Shown: positions 21,691 to 32,000 of the stretch, in pieces
How the letters are laid out: each line of letters begins with the position of its first letter
How positions within the stretch are numbered: position 1 is the first letter of the stretch
Notes under the pieces: model-generated
Seen by the model: only the letters and a program-made list of their open reading frames with translations
The model's database searches: none
Told to the model about the DNA's origin: nothing
Translations under genes and position numbers: made by a program
Assembly (NCBI GenBank): GCA_022385805.1
Contig: MU277801.1
Location: 1 to 42,547 of the forward strand
Origin: Pilatotrama ljubarskyi
Lineage: Eukaryota; Basidiomycota; Agaricomycetes; Polyporales; Polyporaceae
DNA: 42,547 nt
Reading direction: 5' to 3'

Positions 21691-22740
21691 TTATGAGTCG
21701 TCATCCAGATGACGAGAACCGGTAGTGTCGAGGGCAGAGAGGCACGTGATGGATAGTGGCGAGCGCGACAAGGGCTCATCCGAACGCTTCTTGGAGGCGG
21801 AGCGAGGACGTGTCGTGGAACGGTCGCGGTGGCGCATGATGAGAACGGCGACGAGCTGCGGGACGGCCAACTTGCCTGTCGGTGCAAGGGGCAGGTCCTG
21901 GGCGCGTTCCGGAGAGATGGGTGTCGATGACGCAGCCATGGTACGACGCGCCGCCCGCTCTGCAGCTTCGCGTGACGCGTCTAGGGTAGCGCTAGGAGAG
22001 GTCGGGGACGAGGGAGCGGTCGCGGTCGCGGTGGTCTCGACTGCCACGGGCTTGTAACCCATGTCGACGAGAACGTGCCAAATCCTCTCGACGAGGAGCG
22101 CATCCTGTGCCACGCACTCGTCGTGTCCCTTGTCCGCGTCCATGCGCGTCCGGACCTCCGAAGCGACAGTGTGGTGCATGGAAGCCAAGAATTGCGCGTC
22201 GGCGAGGACTCGGCGGGCCCTGCGGACCTGCTTCCCAGTCGGGGTGCCGGCACTCATGCTCTCGCGCCGCTCTGCGGTGCGCTTGGCCGCGTTCTCTGGC
22301 TTCTCAGGGGGTGCGGGAGGCTTGCGAGCACGGTGCGAGTCGTGATGAAAGTAGGAGGCGGCGAGGCAAGACCTGGACCGGCGGCGAAGTATCTCAGTGT
22401 GCAGTATCGGACGGCGGGATGCGTAGCTCTGCGCGCTGCTATCTTGCTCCCCAGAGTGGGCACTCTCGTCGCTGACGTCGTATCCGTCCTCGCTGACGAT
22501 TCGCTTGCGGTGCGACGGGCAAGGGATGGGAGTGGAGGGGAAAGGTACGCAGTTCTGAGAGGCGGTTTCGGAGACGGTCGACAAGAGAATCTCGGATGTG
22601 TTCGTGCGCGCAGCATTCGTGTTCGTGACAGAGACAGTGGGTTTGCTCTTATGAAGAACGGGGAGCTTGAAGTGAACCTTGGGCGTGCGAGGCGTGTTTG
22701 TCTTCGAGCGCAAAGGCTGCGGGGCGTGTACGAGGCTCAT
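21691..22740 (-). CDS. Basic Ser/Thr/Ala-rich protein of unknown function (349 aa)
   Basis: The frame is open further upstream to 23013, but I choose the ATG at 22740 because it has a CCGCC context and the protein then begins with MSLVHAPQPLRSKTNTPRTP; the residues encoded before it look non-coding. The protein is mostly polar and disordered. A probably helical central block (VRRARRVLADAQFLASMHHT to VERIWHVLVDMGYKPVAVET, about residues 185-260) is the best candidate for a folded part. Near the C-terminus is LVAVLIMRHRDRS followed by an Arg/Ser-rich tail, much like the tail of the protein at 1.7-3.9 kb. No enzyme motif is seen. Function unknown. Confidence 0.65.
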   Translation of the reverse strand: MSLVHAPQPLRSKTNTPRTPKVHFKLPVLHKSKPTVSVTNTNAARTNTSEILLSTVSETASQNCVPFPSTPIPCPSHRKRIVSEDGYDVSDESAHSGEQDSSAQSYASRRPILHTEILRRRSRSCLAASYFHHDSHRARKPPAPPEKPENAAKRTAERRESMSAGTPTGKQVRRARRVLADAQFLASMHHTVASEVRTRMDADKGHDECVAQDALLVERIWHVLVDMGYKPVAVETTATATAPSSPTSPSATLDASREAAERAARRTMAASSTPISPERAQDLPLAPTGKLAVPQLVAVLIMRHRDRSTTRPRSASKKRSDEPLSRSPLSITCLSALDTTGSRHLDDDS

Positions 22741-23430
22741 GGCGGGCAAGACGGAGTCAAAGTCGCGCGGAGAACGAGTCGGGCGTCGAGCAGAACGGAA
22801 CAAACGACGACCAGCGCAGCTCGTCGTGCAGGAGAGAGACAGCGAACACAACCAGCGCGGCTTTATTCCAGAGAGGGTGACAACGTGAAGAGAGCACGCG
22901 TGAGTTCCCCAACCGTTTCGAGTCTGCTGATCGCGTCTATGCCTTTTCGGATTGGCTGATTTATCCGATTCATCAATGTCCAGGTCGCGGGGACTCACCC
23001 GTTCGTGGAACAATTACAAGCTGTACCTTCTCAACCGCTCGCAACGAGAGCAGCAACAATTACTGTGTACGCAGGAACCGTCGGAAAGAAGATGTGAGTG
23101 GGAGACGGAGAGTATCAGAAGCAGAACAACGCCCAGAACACCCCTCGGCCATAGCCGGCGCATCGTCTGCATCCAAGAATGGAAGGTGTTTATGAACGCT
23201 TGCGGGTCGATATATTGATAGCCAGAAGAGGCTGTCATTCCCGTTTGTGTTTTGAAGAGCACGAGAGTGTAATACACAGAAAACATCAAGCATACATCGC
23301 AGGAGCTAACAGCAAGGCGAGAGCAGTTCATACACAGCAGGAGCGGAGGGCTACTATTGAACGGGCCTGGGTATGCCCCACAACAGCAGTGTGGAGAAGT
23401 GGGAAGACGCCTCGGACCAGTGGGACAGAG
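22741..23430. other. Intergenic region upstream of the 349-aa gene
   Basis: This lies between the start of the gene at 21.7-22.7 kb and the 3' end of the kinase gene. Both flanking genes are on the minus strand. No gene, repeat or RNA is recognised. Confidence 0.45.
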
Positions 23431-26400
23431 CTATACCTTCTGGCTGAATTCGCCAGATGCTATGTACTCGAAGTCCATAATCTGCGCGTTCTCCTCGTCA
23501 AATTTGAACATATCCAGCTTGTCCAACACGGTCCCGTCCGCAAACCGGATAAACCTGTCTAGTTCATCCTGGTGCTCTTGGAATGATAGGTTCTCCAAGC
23601 ACCGCCCAACCGATTTCTGCGGCACAACTTCCGCCATTGGACGCCAGTCGTCTGGATGGGTGCACACGTTAGGAAACACGCATAGCCGCATTCAGCGGGG
23701 AAACTCACGTTCTTGGCATTCACACCTAACCTCCGTCCAGACGTTGCCCGGGACGTGCCAATTGAGGTCACGCACAGAGATGCGCTCAGCAGGGTTCTCC
23801 CTAAGCATCTAGAGGAACCAGTCATTAATCCGTCAGAAGAAAAGCCTGGAGGCGTGAAAGACATACCAGTGAAAGCAATTTCGCTTGCATCTGGTCGAGG
23901 TGCTTCACACAATCGAGCCTAAGCGGCAATCTCTCCCTGTGCATTTGACACACATCGTCGCTCTTGTCTACCTTGAAATTCCAGAGGTGTTCGAGGCCCA
24001 AGATCTCGAGGAACACGATCCCCAAGCTCCAAACGTCCACTTTTGCATCATGGCCGACATGGGCGTGGTTGGGCGCGACCATCTCGGGGGCCGTGTATGC
24101 AGCCGTGCCGGATCTGTGATGTCCTCTCCACTGGTCATACATTCCTTTGGGCGTAACCCTCGAAAGGCCGAGATCAGAAAGGAGCGCGCGTCCCTGGACG
24201 TCGATGAGCACGTTGCCGGACTTGATGTCGTGGTGGACGATGTCGAGTTTCGCGAGAGCCTGCAGTCCGCAGATCTGGGTGCCGTGGTCAACGACGAAAG
24301 GCGAAAGCACGAGCGTTATACTCACCAGCTCAGCGCAATAGAGAGCCCTGTCCTTCCTCGAGATGGGCATGTGGCATCGCTCACGCATATCCATCGGACA
24401 GTAAGGCTGCGCATGCACAGCGACGATCAGTTCAACTCTACCTCTGCACCGTGCCAGACCACTCACCAAGACGAAGTACAGCTGATGTTGATCCTCCCAC
24501 GACATCAGGAGTCGAATCACATAAGGCATACGGATCCTGTTGACTCTCTGCATCGCCAGCTTCTCGGCGAGGAAGTCGGCTCGCCGATATCCGTATGCCA
24601 CGAGGGCACGCCACTTGTGCACCGTCTTCACAGCGTACACCTTATCCTTGCGCTTTACCAGCACCACGCGGCCGGCACCGCCGTCCGCAATCTTCGCGAC
24701 GACGTCAAAGGTCATGCCGTTCCGTCGTAAATTGGGCTCCTTGAAGTCCTCGGGGCGGTTGTAGAACAAGGTCTGCGTGTGCCACGGCTGCTTGAGTTGA
24801 TCCCAATGAGGTAGCGGGTCTGGAAGGAGAAGGCTCGGGCAAGTCGAAATCGGAGGCAGGTCGACAAGGTTCTTCTTTGGGGGTCCGGGTGGTACGTTCA
24901 ACCTCGGAGGGCCTCCGAAAGGTACTGGGACGTAGCCGAGTTGCTGAGCGCGGCGGTTCGGTACAACGATCTCGTCGTTATCGCTTCGCAAGCGAGTCCC
25001 GGCACCAGCTTCAAGTGGAGGCCCGGCGCCATTGAGTCCGACACGGACGCGGGCATCATCGTCTGTACCCTGGGGTACGCCAAAGCCAGGAGCATCACGA
25101 TGACCTTGCAGATTCAAGTTCTCCGCCAAGCGTTGCCTGTAAGAAGGACATTGAATCTGCACCAGGACGCTCGCTGCGCGCCCCCGACGAGCTACAGGCG
25201 CCGGCCTGGCAGGCTCCCAAGCCGCGCCCAAGGGGTTCTCAGGACGCGGCGGCGGAAGACCAGGAGGAGGCGGGAGAGCCTGAGCCTGAGCCTGCAAACC
25301 CTGGTATTCGATCATTTTTCTACCATCTTGCTGTCCTGCCTCTGGCGCTGACCCGCTCCGACGACGGCGAGGGACACGGTTCTGCGGCCAGCCACCGACT
25401 TGCTCCGGCTCGTTGGGTGTGAATCTCCAATTGACTGCTCGCACATCGACCATGCCATCTCTGTACGCGTACTGCGCGGCAGCCATCTCGTAACCTGCAT
25501 TTGCGGAGCGAGGAGGATGCCTCCCGTGCGGTGCATACTGCAAGTGGCCCTGCGGACGCATATCCATGGGATGCGCGTCATGTCTATCGAAGACAAGACA
25601 GGGGACCAGGCCATTAGGGGGTACGCCTGGTAGTCCTGCAGCTGCATCTGGGTCCAACTGAGCCCGTCCAACGTATTGGATAGTGCCAACCGGCATCTGC
25701 ATTGGAAGCTGGTTCGGCAGATACCCGTTCTGGAAGTAGTCCTGTTGCGGGATATTCATGGCCAGCTGGGCCGGAGAGTAGTAGTAGCGCGCCGCGGGAC
25801 GTTCGTCGTCGTAGTGTGGCTGCATGTATTGCGCCGGGTATCCTGGGGACATCTGCCCCTCGTACCCGGGGGACATCTGTCCCTGGTATCTTGGGGACAG
25901 CTGTACCTGACGTCCTGGAGGCAACTGCGCCTCGTAATGGGGCGACGCTTGCGCAGGGTATGCTGGCGAGAGATAGCCAGGCGAGTGCGGAAGGGGGCCT
26001 CCAGGCTGTCGCTGACGGGGGCTCGCTCGGACGGGACTCCCACGAAGGGGGCTTGCGCGAAGGGGACTGCCATTTGGGTCGGGCCATCCGCCGTTCACGT
26101 CCAGATCATCGCGATGCTGCAGTGCCGCCGGAGAAACGATCAAGGGCGTTCTCGGAGCCTCCAAACGATAGGCATTAGCGCGTTCGATGCAGATAGGCCC
26201 CGGCGGGGGCGCGCGTGGACGTTGCGGCGTACGCGGGACCTGGGGTGGCCAAAAGGACGGGCTACGGGGCGGTGTTACCACATAGCGAACACGCTCGAAG
26301 ACATGAGAGCTTACTCGAGGTGAACAGGCGATTGAGGCAGAGGTTTGCGCGGAGTGTTGTTTCCGGTATTTTGCACCTGCTCCGGCCATTCCTCAGCCAA

Positions 26401-27141
26401 GGGCGTGTTGGCTGGAGAGGAGAGTCCGCAACCTGAGTCGGGATCGCTGGCATATGACAGCGATTGCCGTGACCTGGGTTGCACGACAGGGCCATTCGCA
26501 GGTGCTTGCGTGGCACCTATGTCCGCCAATGGTGGCGCGTCATTCTGCGGGAAGGGAATCTCCGGGAGCTGAGACCAATGAAGCTCAGAAGCCAAAGGAG
26601 AAGACGGGTGCATCGCAGACGGGTTCAGGAACGGGTCATTGATGAGCTGAATTCCATTGAGGGAATCCGGCGGAGAGGACGACAAAGTCACTCTGGTAGA
26701 GTGTGTTAGAAGGCCGAGTCCCGAGTAGTGAGCCGGAGGTGAGCACGCCCTGGGAGGAGGAGGCTGCACCAGAAGTGGAAGAAACGGTATATAGCGCGGA
26801 GTGGGAGGGACGAGGTGACGGCGAATGCCAATCCCAAGAAAACTCGCCACAGTGCCACCGTGAGGGATGAGCGGCCGCAGGCTGCCCGGGTAGCGCGATG
26901 GGTACCGGAGATCGTCATCAAGGTCGTGGAGAAGTTCTGACGCGCCCATATCCGAAAGCCCACTACTGACAGAGTGGGTTGTGGGATTTTGGCGTAGCAC
27001 TCCGCTGTGCGCGGTGGGCCGCGTAGCGGCCACCCTGGACAGGGCATTGAGGTAGTCCGAGCGGGCTCGGTGAAGATACTGCGAGAACACGTGAGTCAGG
27101 GCATGAGAGAAACGTGAGAGGGCATGGTCGATGAGAGACAT
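23431..27141 (-). CDS. Ser/Thr protein kinase with long low-complexity N-terminus (1143 aa)
   Basis: Six exons (27141-26315, 26261-24467, 24406-24326, 24274-23867, 23808-23709, 23651-23431) join in frame. Residues 1-780 are Pro/Gln/Tyr/Arg-rich, including tandem SPGYEGQM-type units and RASPLRGSP-type units. The kinase domain starts near residue 790: glycine-rich loop IADGGAGRVV, ATP lysine in YAVKTV, catalytic loop VHHDIKSGN (HRD Arg replaced by His), SDLGLS in place of DFG, GTAAYTAPEM and DVWSLGIVFLEI. Catalytic Lys, Asp, Asn and metal-binding Asp are all present, so it is probably active. After the domain, residues about 1060-1143 form a tail ending near MDFEYIASGEF, which loosely resembles an AGC-kinase hydrophobic motif. 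I cannot name an orthologue. The joining of the 27141-26315 exon rests on a 53-nt intron that restores frame. Confidence 0.85.
25822..25990 (-). repeat. Coding tandem repeats, about 27 bp units
   Basis: Within kinase exon 2 the protein repeats imperfect units of about nine residues such as QLSPRYQGQ, MSPGYEGQ and MSPGYPAQ. The matching DNA is an imperfect minisatellite. Such repeats usually vary in copy number between strains. Confidence 0.7.
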
Positions 27142-28014
27142 TGAGAGGTCGTGACCGTGGCGGGAGACTGAGATCGCTTGTGAGCAGCCTCTGCGCCACT
27201 CGTAAAGCTACTTATACGGCGACATCGTACAAATATTATGGCGCCCACAGAGGAACCCGTTCAGGCAGCGTGCAGAGTAGTCGTCAAGGCGAGCGAGTCC
27301 CATAACAAGTCGGGCGTCGCAACAAAAGGGCCAGATACCACTGAAGAAGACGCGACGAATTGGGATGGCGCGTGCATGATGGGAACCTGCCGCAAAGACA
27401 AGAGCAAGAACAGGAGACATGGTACTCACTTGACGACAGTCCGCTGCCGAGTTGGAGGCTTCGTTTAGGTGAAGCTACTATTGTATACGTCCATCACCTT
27501 CCTTGGACTGACGATGTTGCCGAAGACCGCGCACCGCCGCGGGCAGCGCTCCGGTGGCGTACTACTTGACAATCTCTCCTCAGGCACATCCGTTACAATG
27601 GGCGAGGAGAGTCGAGCACATCACGGATCTGATGAAGGCTTTAGGTAAACAGTATGGCACCGGCTGCGCTAGGAAAGTGGTACCTCGCATTGGTTGAAGA
27701 GCGTTCGCAGGAGAGACACGCCACCGCACGCGAAGGGCATCGGCGCTTGTTATTTGGTGTCCGAGAGAGAGAGAGAGAGAGAGAAGGGGCTTCGATGGGG
27801 AGGCGCGCACGACGGTCTCCACCACGTGGAATACCGCGCCAGGCCCATACAGGGGCCCCATTTAGAGGGCACAGGTAGAGTATCAACGCTTGGCTTTGGC
27901 GAGCGGTACAGCGTATGCCGAAACACGGATGAATTGACAGGTAGTGTGAGACTACGCGTACTGTACAGCGCTGCGAAAGCAGGTCAGGAGCGCCGAGGGG
28001 CTGTTGTACGCTCA
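27142..28014. other. Intergenic region between kinase gene and retroelement
   Basis: This holds the kinase upstream region, a GA microsatellite, and presumably the unknown 3' end of the minus-strand retroelement. No gene is recognised. No clear poly(A)-like tail of the element could be found. Confidence 0.45.
27763..27784. repeat. (GA)11 microsatellite
   Basis: Eleven uninterrupted GA units are read directly. It lies about 230 bases downstream (in the element's sense) of the last possible retroelement codon. Confidence 0.95.
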
Positions 28015-28177
28015 TCAAGCATACACACTGGGCCCGCCCATTGCTAGTCCACTAGCAGTAGGCAGCTCGACGGCCCTGCCGGCGTATCTATCTAGAAGTA
28101 CTGTCCTATGGGCACACCTAAGGTAGTGCACCTGCTGCCGGAGCGGCATCAGGCGGGAGGAGGGGAGGAAGGGTGCC
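28015..28177 (-). pseudogene. Possible C-terminal end of retroelement ORF2 beyond the gap
   Basis: On the far side of the assembly gap, 54 codons read RLMPLRQQVHYLRCAHRTVL and on to a stop at 28015. The basic/aromatic make-up would suit the extreme C-terminus of the RT protein, but its link to the upstream part rests only on position, and the frame across 860 Ns means nothing. Confidence 0.4.
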
Positions 28178-29037
28178 NNNNNNNNNNNNNNNNNNNNNNN
28201 NNNNNNNNNNNNNNNNNNNNNNNNNNNNNNNNNNNNNNNNNNNNNNNNNNNNNNNNNNNNNNNNNNNNNNNNNNNNNNNNNNNNNNNNNNNNNNNNNNNN
28301 NNNNNNNNNNNNNNNNNNNNNNNNNNNNNNNNNNNNNNNNNNNNNNNNNNNNNNNNNNNNNNNNNNNNNNNNNNNNNNNNNNNNNNNNNNNNNNNNNNNN
28401 NNNNNNNNNNNNNNNNNNNNNNNNNNNNNNNNNNNNNNNNNNNNNNNNNNNNNNNNNNNNNNNNNNNNNNNNNNNNNNNNNNNNNNNNNNNNNNNNNNNN
28501 NNNNNNNNNNNNNNNNNNNNNNNNNNNNNNNNNNNNNNNNNNNNNNNNNNNNNNNNNNNNNNNNNNNNNNNNNNNNNNNNNNNNNNNNNNNNNNNNNNNN
28601 NNNNNNNNNNNNNNNNNNNNNNNNNNNNNNNNNNNNNNNNNNNNNNNNNNNNNNNNNNNNNNNNNNNNNNNNNNNNNNNNNNNNNNNNNNNNNNNNNNNN
28701 NNNNNNNNNNNNNNNNNNNNNNNNNNNNNNNNNNNNNNNNNNNNNNNNNNNNNNNNNNNNNNNNNNNNNNNNNNNNNNNNNNNNNNNNNNNNNNNNNNNN
28801 NNNNNNNNNNNNNNNNNNNNNNNNNNNNNNNNNNNNNNNNNNNNNNNNNNNNNNNNNNNNNNNNNNNNNNNNNNNNNNNNNNNNNNNNNNNNNNNNNNNN
28901 NNNNNNNNNNNNNNNNNNNNNNNNNNNNNNNNNNNNNNNNNNNNNNNNNNNNNNNNNNNNNNNNNNNNNNNNNNNNNNNNNNNNNNNNNNNNNNNNNNNN
29001 NNNNNNNNNNNNNNNNNNNNNNNNNNNNNNNNNNNNN
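28178..29037. other. Assembly gap (860 N)
   Basis: A continuous run of N interrupts the C-terminal part of the retroelement ORF2. Repetitive DNA is the likely reason for the gap. The size may be an estimate. Confidence 1.
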
Positions 29038-32000
29038 GGGTGGGGTGGCGCGACGAAGACGTTCGACTGCCAGGGGATGCTCGGAGAGCCGCAGTAAGGT
29101 TATGGCCTGCCGAAGACGGTGCGTGGGGAGGGAGAGGTAGGCTTGCGAGGTGCAGAGCGCCTCAAGCGAGGGCAGTCCGGGCTCTGAGTCGACCAGGATG
29201 CGCCGAAGTCGATGTTGCAGCAGGGGCAGGCGGCGGGAAGCCATGATAGCGTCGCGCAGGTGAGTGGCCAGGGCATGCTCGACAGCACGCAGGAGGCGTG
29301 TCACGTCCTCAACAGTGGGAAAACGGGCCAGGTCAACATCCACGGGGGCTGGCAGAGCGGCACCAGCATTACGGAGGTCGCTCCACCAGGTTGGAGCCCC
29401 ATGCAAGGTTGTGAGCTGCCAGAGAGCAATAAAGGAGTCGAGGACAAGCGCAGGCTTGTCGACGAGGATGTAGCGAAGGTAGCGAAGCGCAAGCGAGAAG
29501 CGTCGGTATGCAAGGGGCCACACACCGGTGTCGGTGAACAGCGGGGCAAGCTGAGAGCGAGGGCTAACATGGAGGGCACGCCGGAGGTATGTGGTTTGCA
29601 CATCGACCAGGCTAGCAAGGCCGGCGGGGCGCACATCTAGGACGACTTCGCATCCGGAGGTGAGGTGCGGTTCCACTCGTGCACGATAGAGTGTGAGCGC
29701 GATCGAGGGCGGCAGTGGTCCTACGTACGACGCCAGGGACATGCATGCATTGGCCGCTTTGATCGCAGCATCTTTCTTCGCAGCATAGTGGGGCACGAAG
29801 ATATCACGCTCTGTCGAGGTAAGGGACGTCCCGACATACTTAACTTGGGCGGTGTACATGAGCAGTCGGCCTTGGAGAGTGAGAGACGGGAGCGGGTCAG
29901 GGAGGGGACCGTGAATGCTGCTGAGGGTTTTTGGGATGTTGATGAGGAGGGAGTTGGCTGCACAGTAGCGCTCGAATGCATCGAGTTTCTCTTGCATGCC
30001 CGATGCTGAGAGGCTGATGAGAGCCATATCGTCTGCAAGTTCGAGGTGTGATATGCGGCGCCCATTGAGCAGGACATCGTGCGGATGTGGGAGAAGGTCG
30101 AAGTCAGAGAGGAAGAGAATCCAGAGGATCGGGGAGGCGGGGTCCCCAATGAGGATTCCCATCAGTGCACGGAAGCACTCAGTCATCTCTCCTGAGAGCA
30201 AGGACACGGGGTTAGTACAGCTGCAGGCACGCGGGCGTAGGGGCCTCGGTGGGGCTCACCTCCAAAGCGAACCGTGTATTGCAGCTGTTCGTAAAGCATG
30301 CGCAGCCAGTCGACCAACGGGCCATTCACACCCCAGCGCGCGAGCTTGGCCCAGAGCGTGGCCTGGTCAACGGAAGGGAAGGCGTTCTCGAGGTCGAGGT
30401 AGACAATCCAGACCGGTTTGGCGAGAGCTCGTGCACGCTCGATGAGGGCGCGGAGGATGTAGGCGTTATTGGAGGTACGGTGTCCAGCGCGGAACCCGCT
30501 CTGTGAGTCGGGCAGGCGTCCGGTGTCCTCCGCCCAGGCTCGCAGGCGACGATCGATGAGTAGCGTGAGGGCCTTGAGGAGGCATGACTCGAGGCCAATG
30601 GTGCGGTAGCTTTCAGGGAGTGTGGGGTCCTTGCCCGGCTTCTTGACCGCGGCGATGATGGCCGTGAGCCAAGCGTGGGGTGCGGCCCTGGAGTCCACGC
30701 AGGACTGGAAGAGGGCTCGCAGATCTTCGGAGGGCATGTTGAGGACGTCGGAGTAGCTGACACCGTCGATACCGCGCGCTGAGGAGCGGTTGTGTCGGCG
30801 GATGTGATCCTTTACGGTGTCGATCTCCTCTACCGTAAAGGGGCGGCTGAAGTGTTGGCCTCGTGACGTGTCCGTGGAGGGACGTGGCAGTGCCGCAGCC
30901 ATGAGTGTATTGAGAGCGCGCGCGAGAGGGTCAAAAGTCGGCGGCATGTCAGCAGGCGGGTTCATGCGGGCGCGAAAGACAGTAAGTAGCTGCTCCGGAG
31001 TAACAGGGGCATTTCTATACTTGTCATCTGTGAGGTTGTGATACGCTCGCCAAAAGGCACTGTCCGATGGTGCTCTGAGGAGTTATTCAAGAAAAACACG
31101 GCGCAGACCAAGGATCGGGACAGATTCTAGGCCCGACCCTTGCCAGCGGAGCTCATCCAGCTCAGGGGTGAGCGTCAGACCATCACTACGGGTGTGCGGT
31201 TCGGTAAGTAGCGGCTGTGGCGGTAGCGGCATGGACACTTTGAGGAGAGACGTGAGGAAGGCAGCAGCATCGGTCGGCCGAGCAGGCCAGAGTGCGGGGA
31301 CTAGAGGAGCTGGTGCACGCCAAGGTGCCGGCGCGGGTAAGGTCAGAGCTATTTCCGCTGAGCGTGCTGCAGCCGCAGCGAGCGGTGGGGGCTTCTCAGG
31401 AGGGTAGGTGAAGATGCGGACAGGTGCTGGGCGAGCGATGAGTAGGTCGGTGAGGGGCACGAGGAGATCTGCATGGGGGCATGCCCAGTGTTGTGCAGCG
31501 AGGGCAGGGGCCCAATGCGTGAGGACACGTGGCAGGTGGTCGTGTGGGGCCCAGATACGGAGGGCGCGGGTGGGGTCGAGTGACAGGACGAGTTGTACTG
31601 TGCCGAAGATCAGTGCGCGGGCCTCCGAGGGCTCGCCTGGGGCTCGTGCGCACCAGTTGTTGTCCAAGCCCCGCCCGAGGCAAGCTGCAATCGCGACAGC
31701 ATTGTCGGTATGAGCAGTGGCAAGGTAAGCGAACAATGGTGGACCATTGTGCCACGGGTCCCCGTAGAACATGCGCACTGCGTGGAGTGCGTGGTCTTTG
31801 AGCGGCGTGAGGATATCGGCTAGCTGTCGATCGAGGGCGGAGGCAGCGTGACTAGCAGCGGGCAGGCGGGGGCGGCTCGGGAGGGGCCGCTGCCGCAGTG
31901 ATGCAGATGGGGCCCGAGGTGTGGGGAGGAGGAGGAGTAGGGTTGTTGGCGCGTGATCAGCCCAGTCGAGTGGAGGATGTAGGACTTCGAAGTCGGACAC

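Noticed and set aside
22075..22959. Plus-strand ORF of 294 codons
   Set aside because: It is antisense to the 349-aa gene, has no family-like pattern, and the minus frame has better codon use and a good start context.
23885..24730. Plus-strand ORF of 281 codons
   Set aside because: It is antisense to the kinase catalytic domain, whose minus-strand motifs are unmistakable.
27763..27784. GA repeat as the 3' tail of the LINE-like element
   Set aside because: On the element strand it reads (TC)n, it is 230 bases beyond the last possible codon, and no matching structure in another copy is available to support it.
28108..29246. Plus-strand ORFs running through the N block
   Set aside because: They exist only because N codons are not read as stops.
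31083..31145. Intron that would remove the TAA at 31083-31085
   Set aside because: Acceptor and branch look fair, but the only donor in the right phase (GTCGGG) is poor, and the sequence on both sides of the stop reads as continuous protein.
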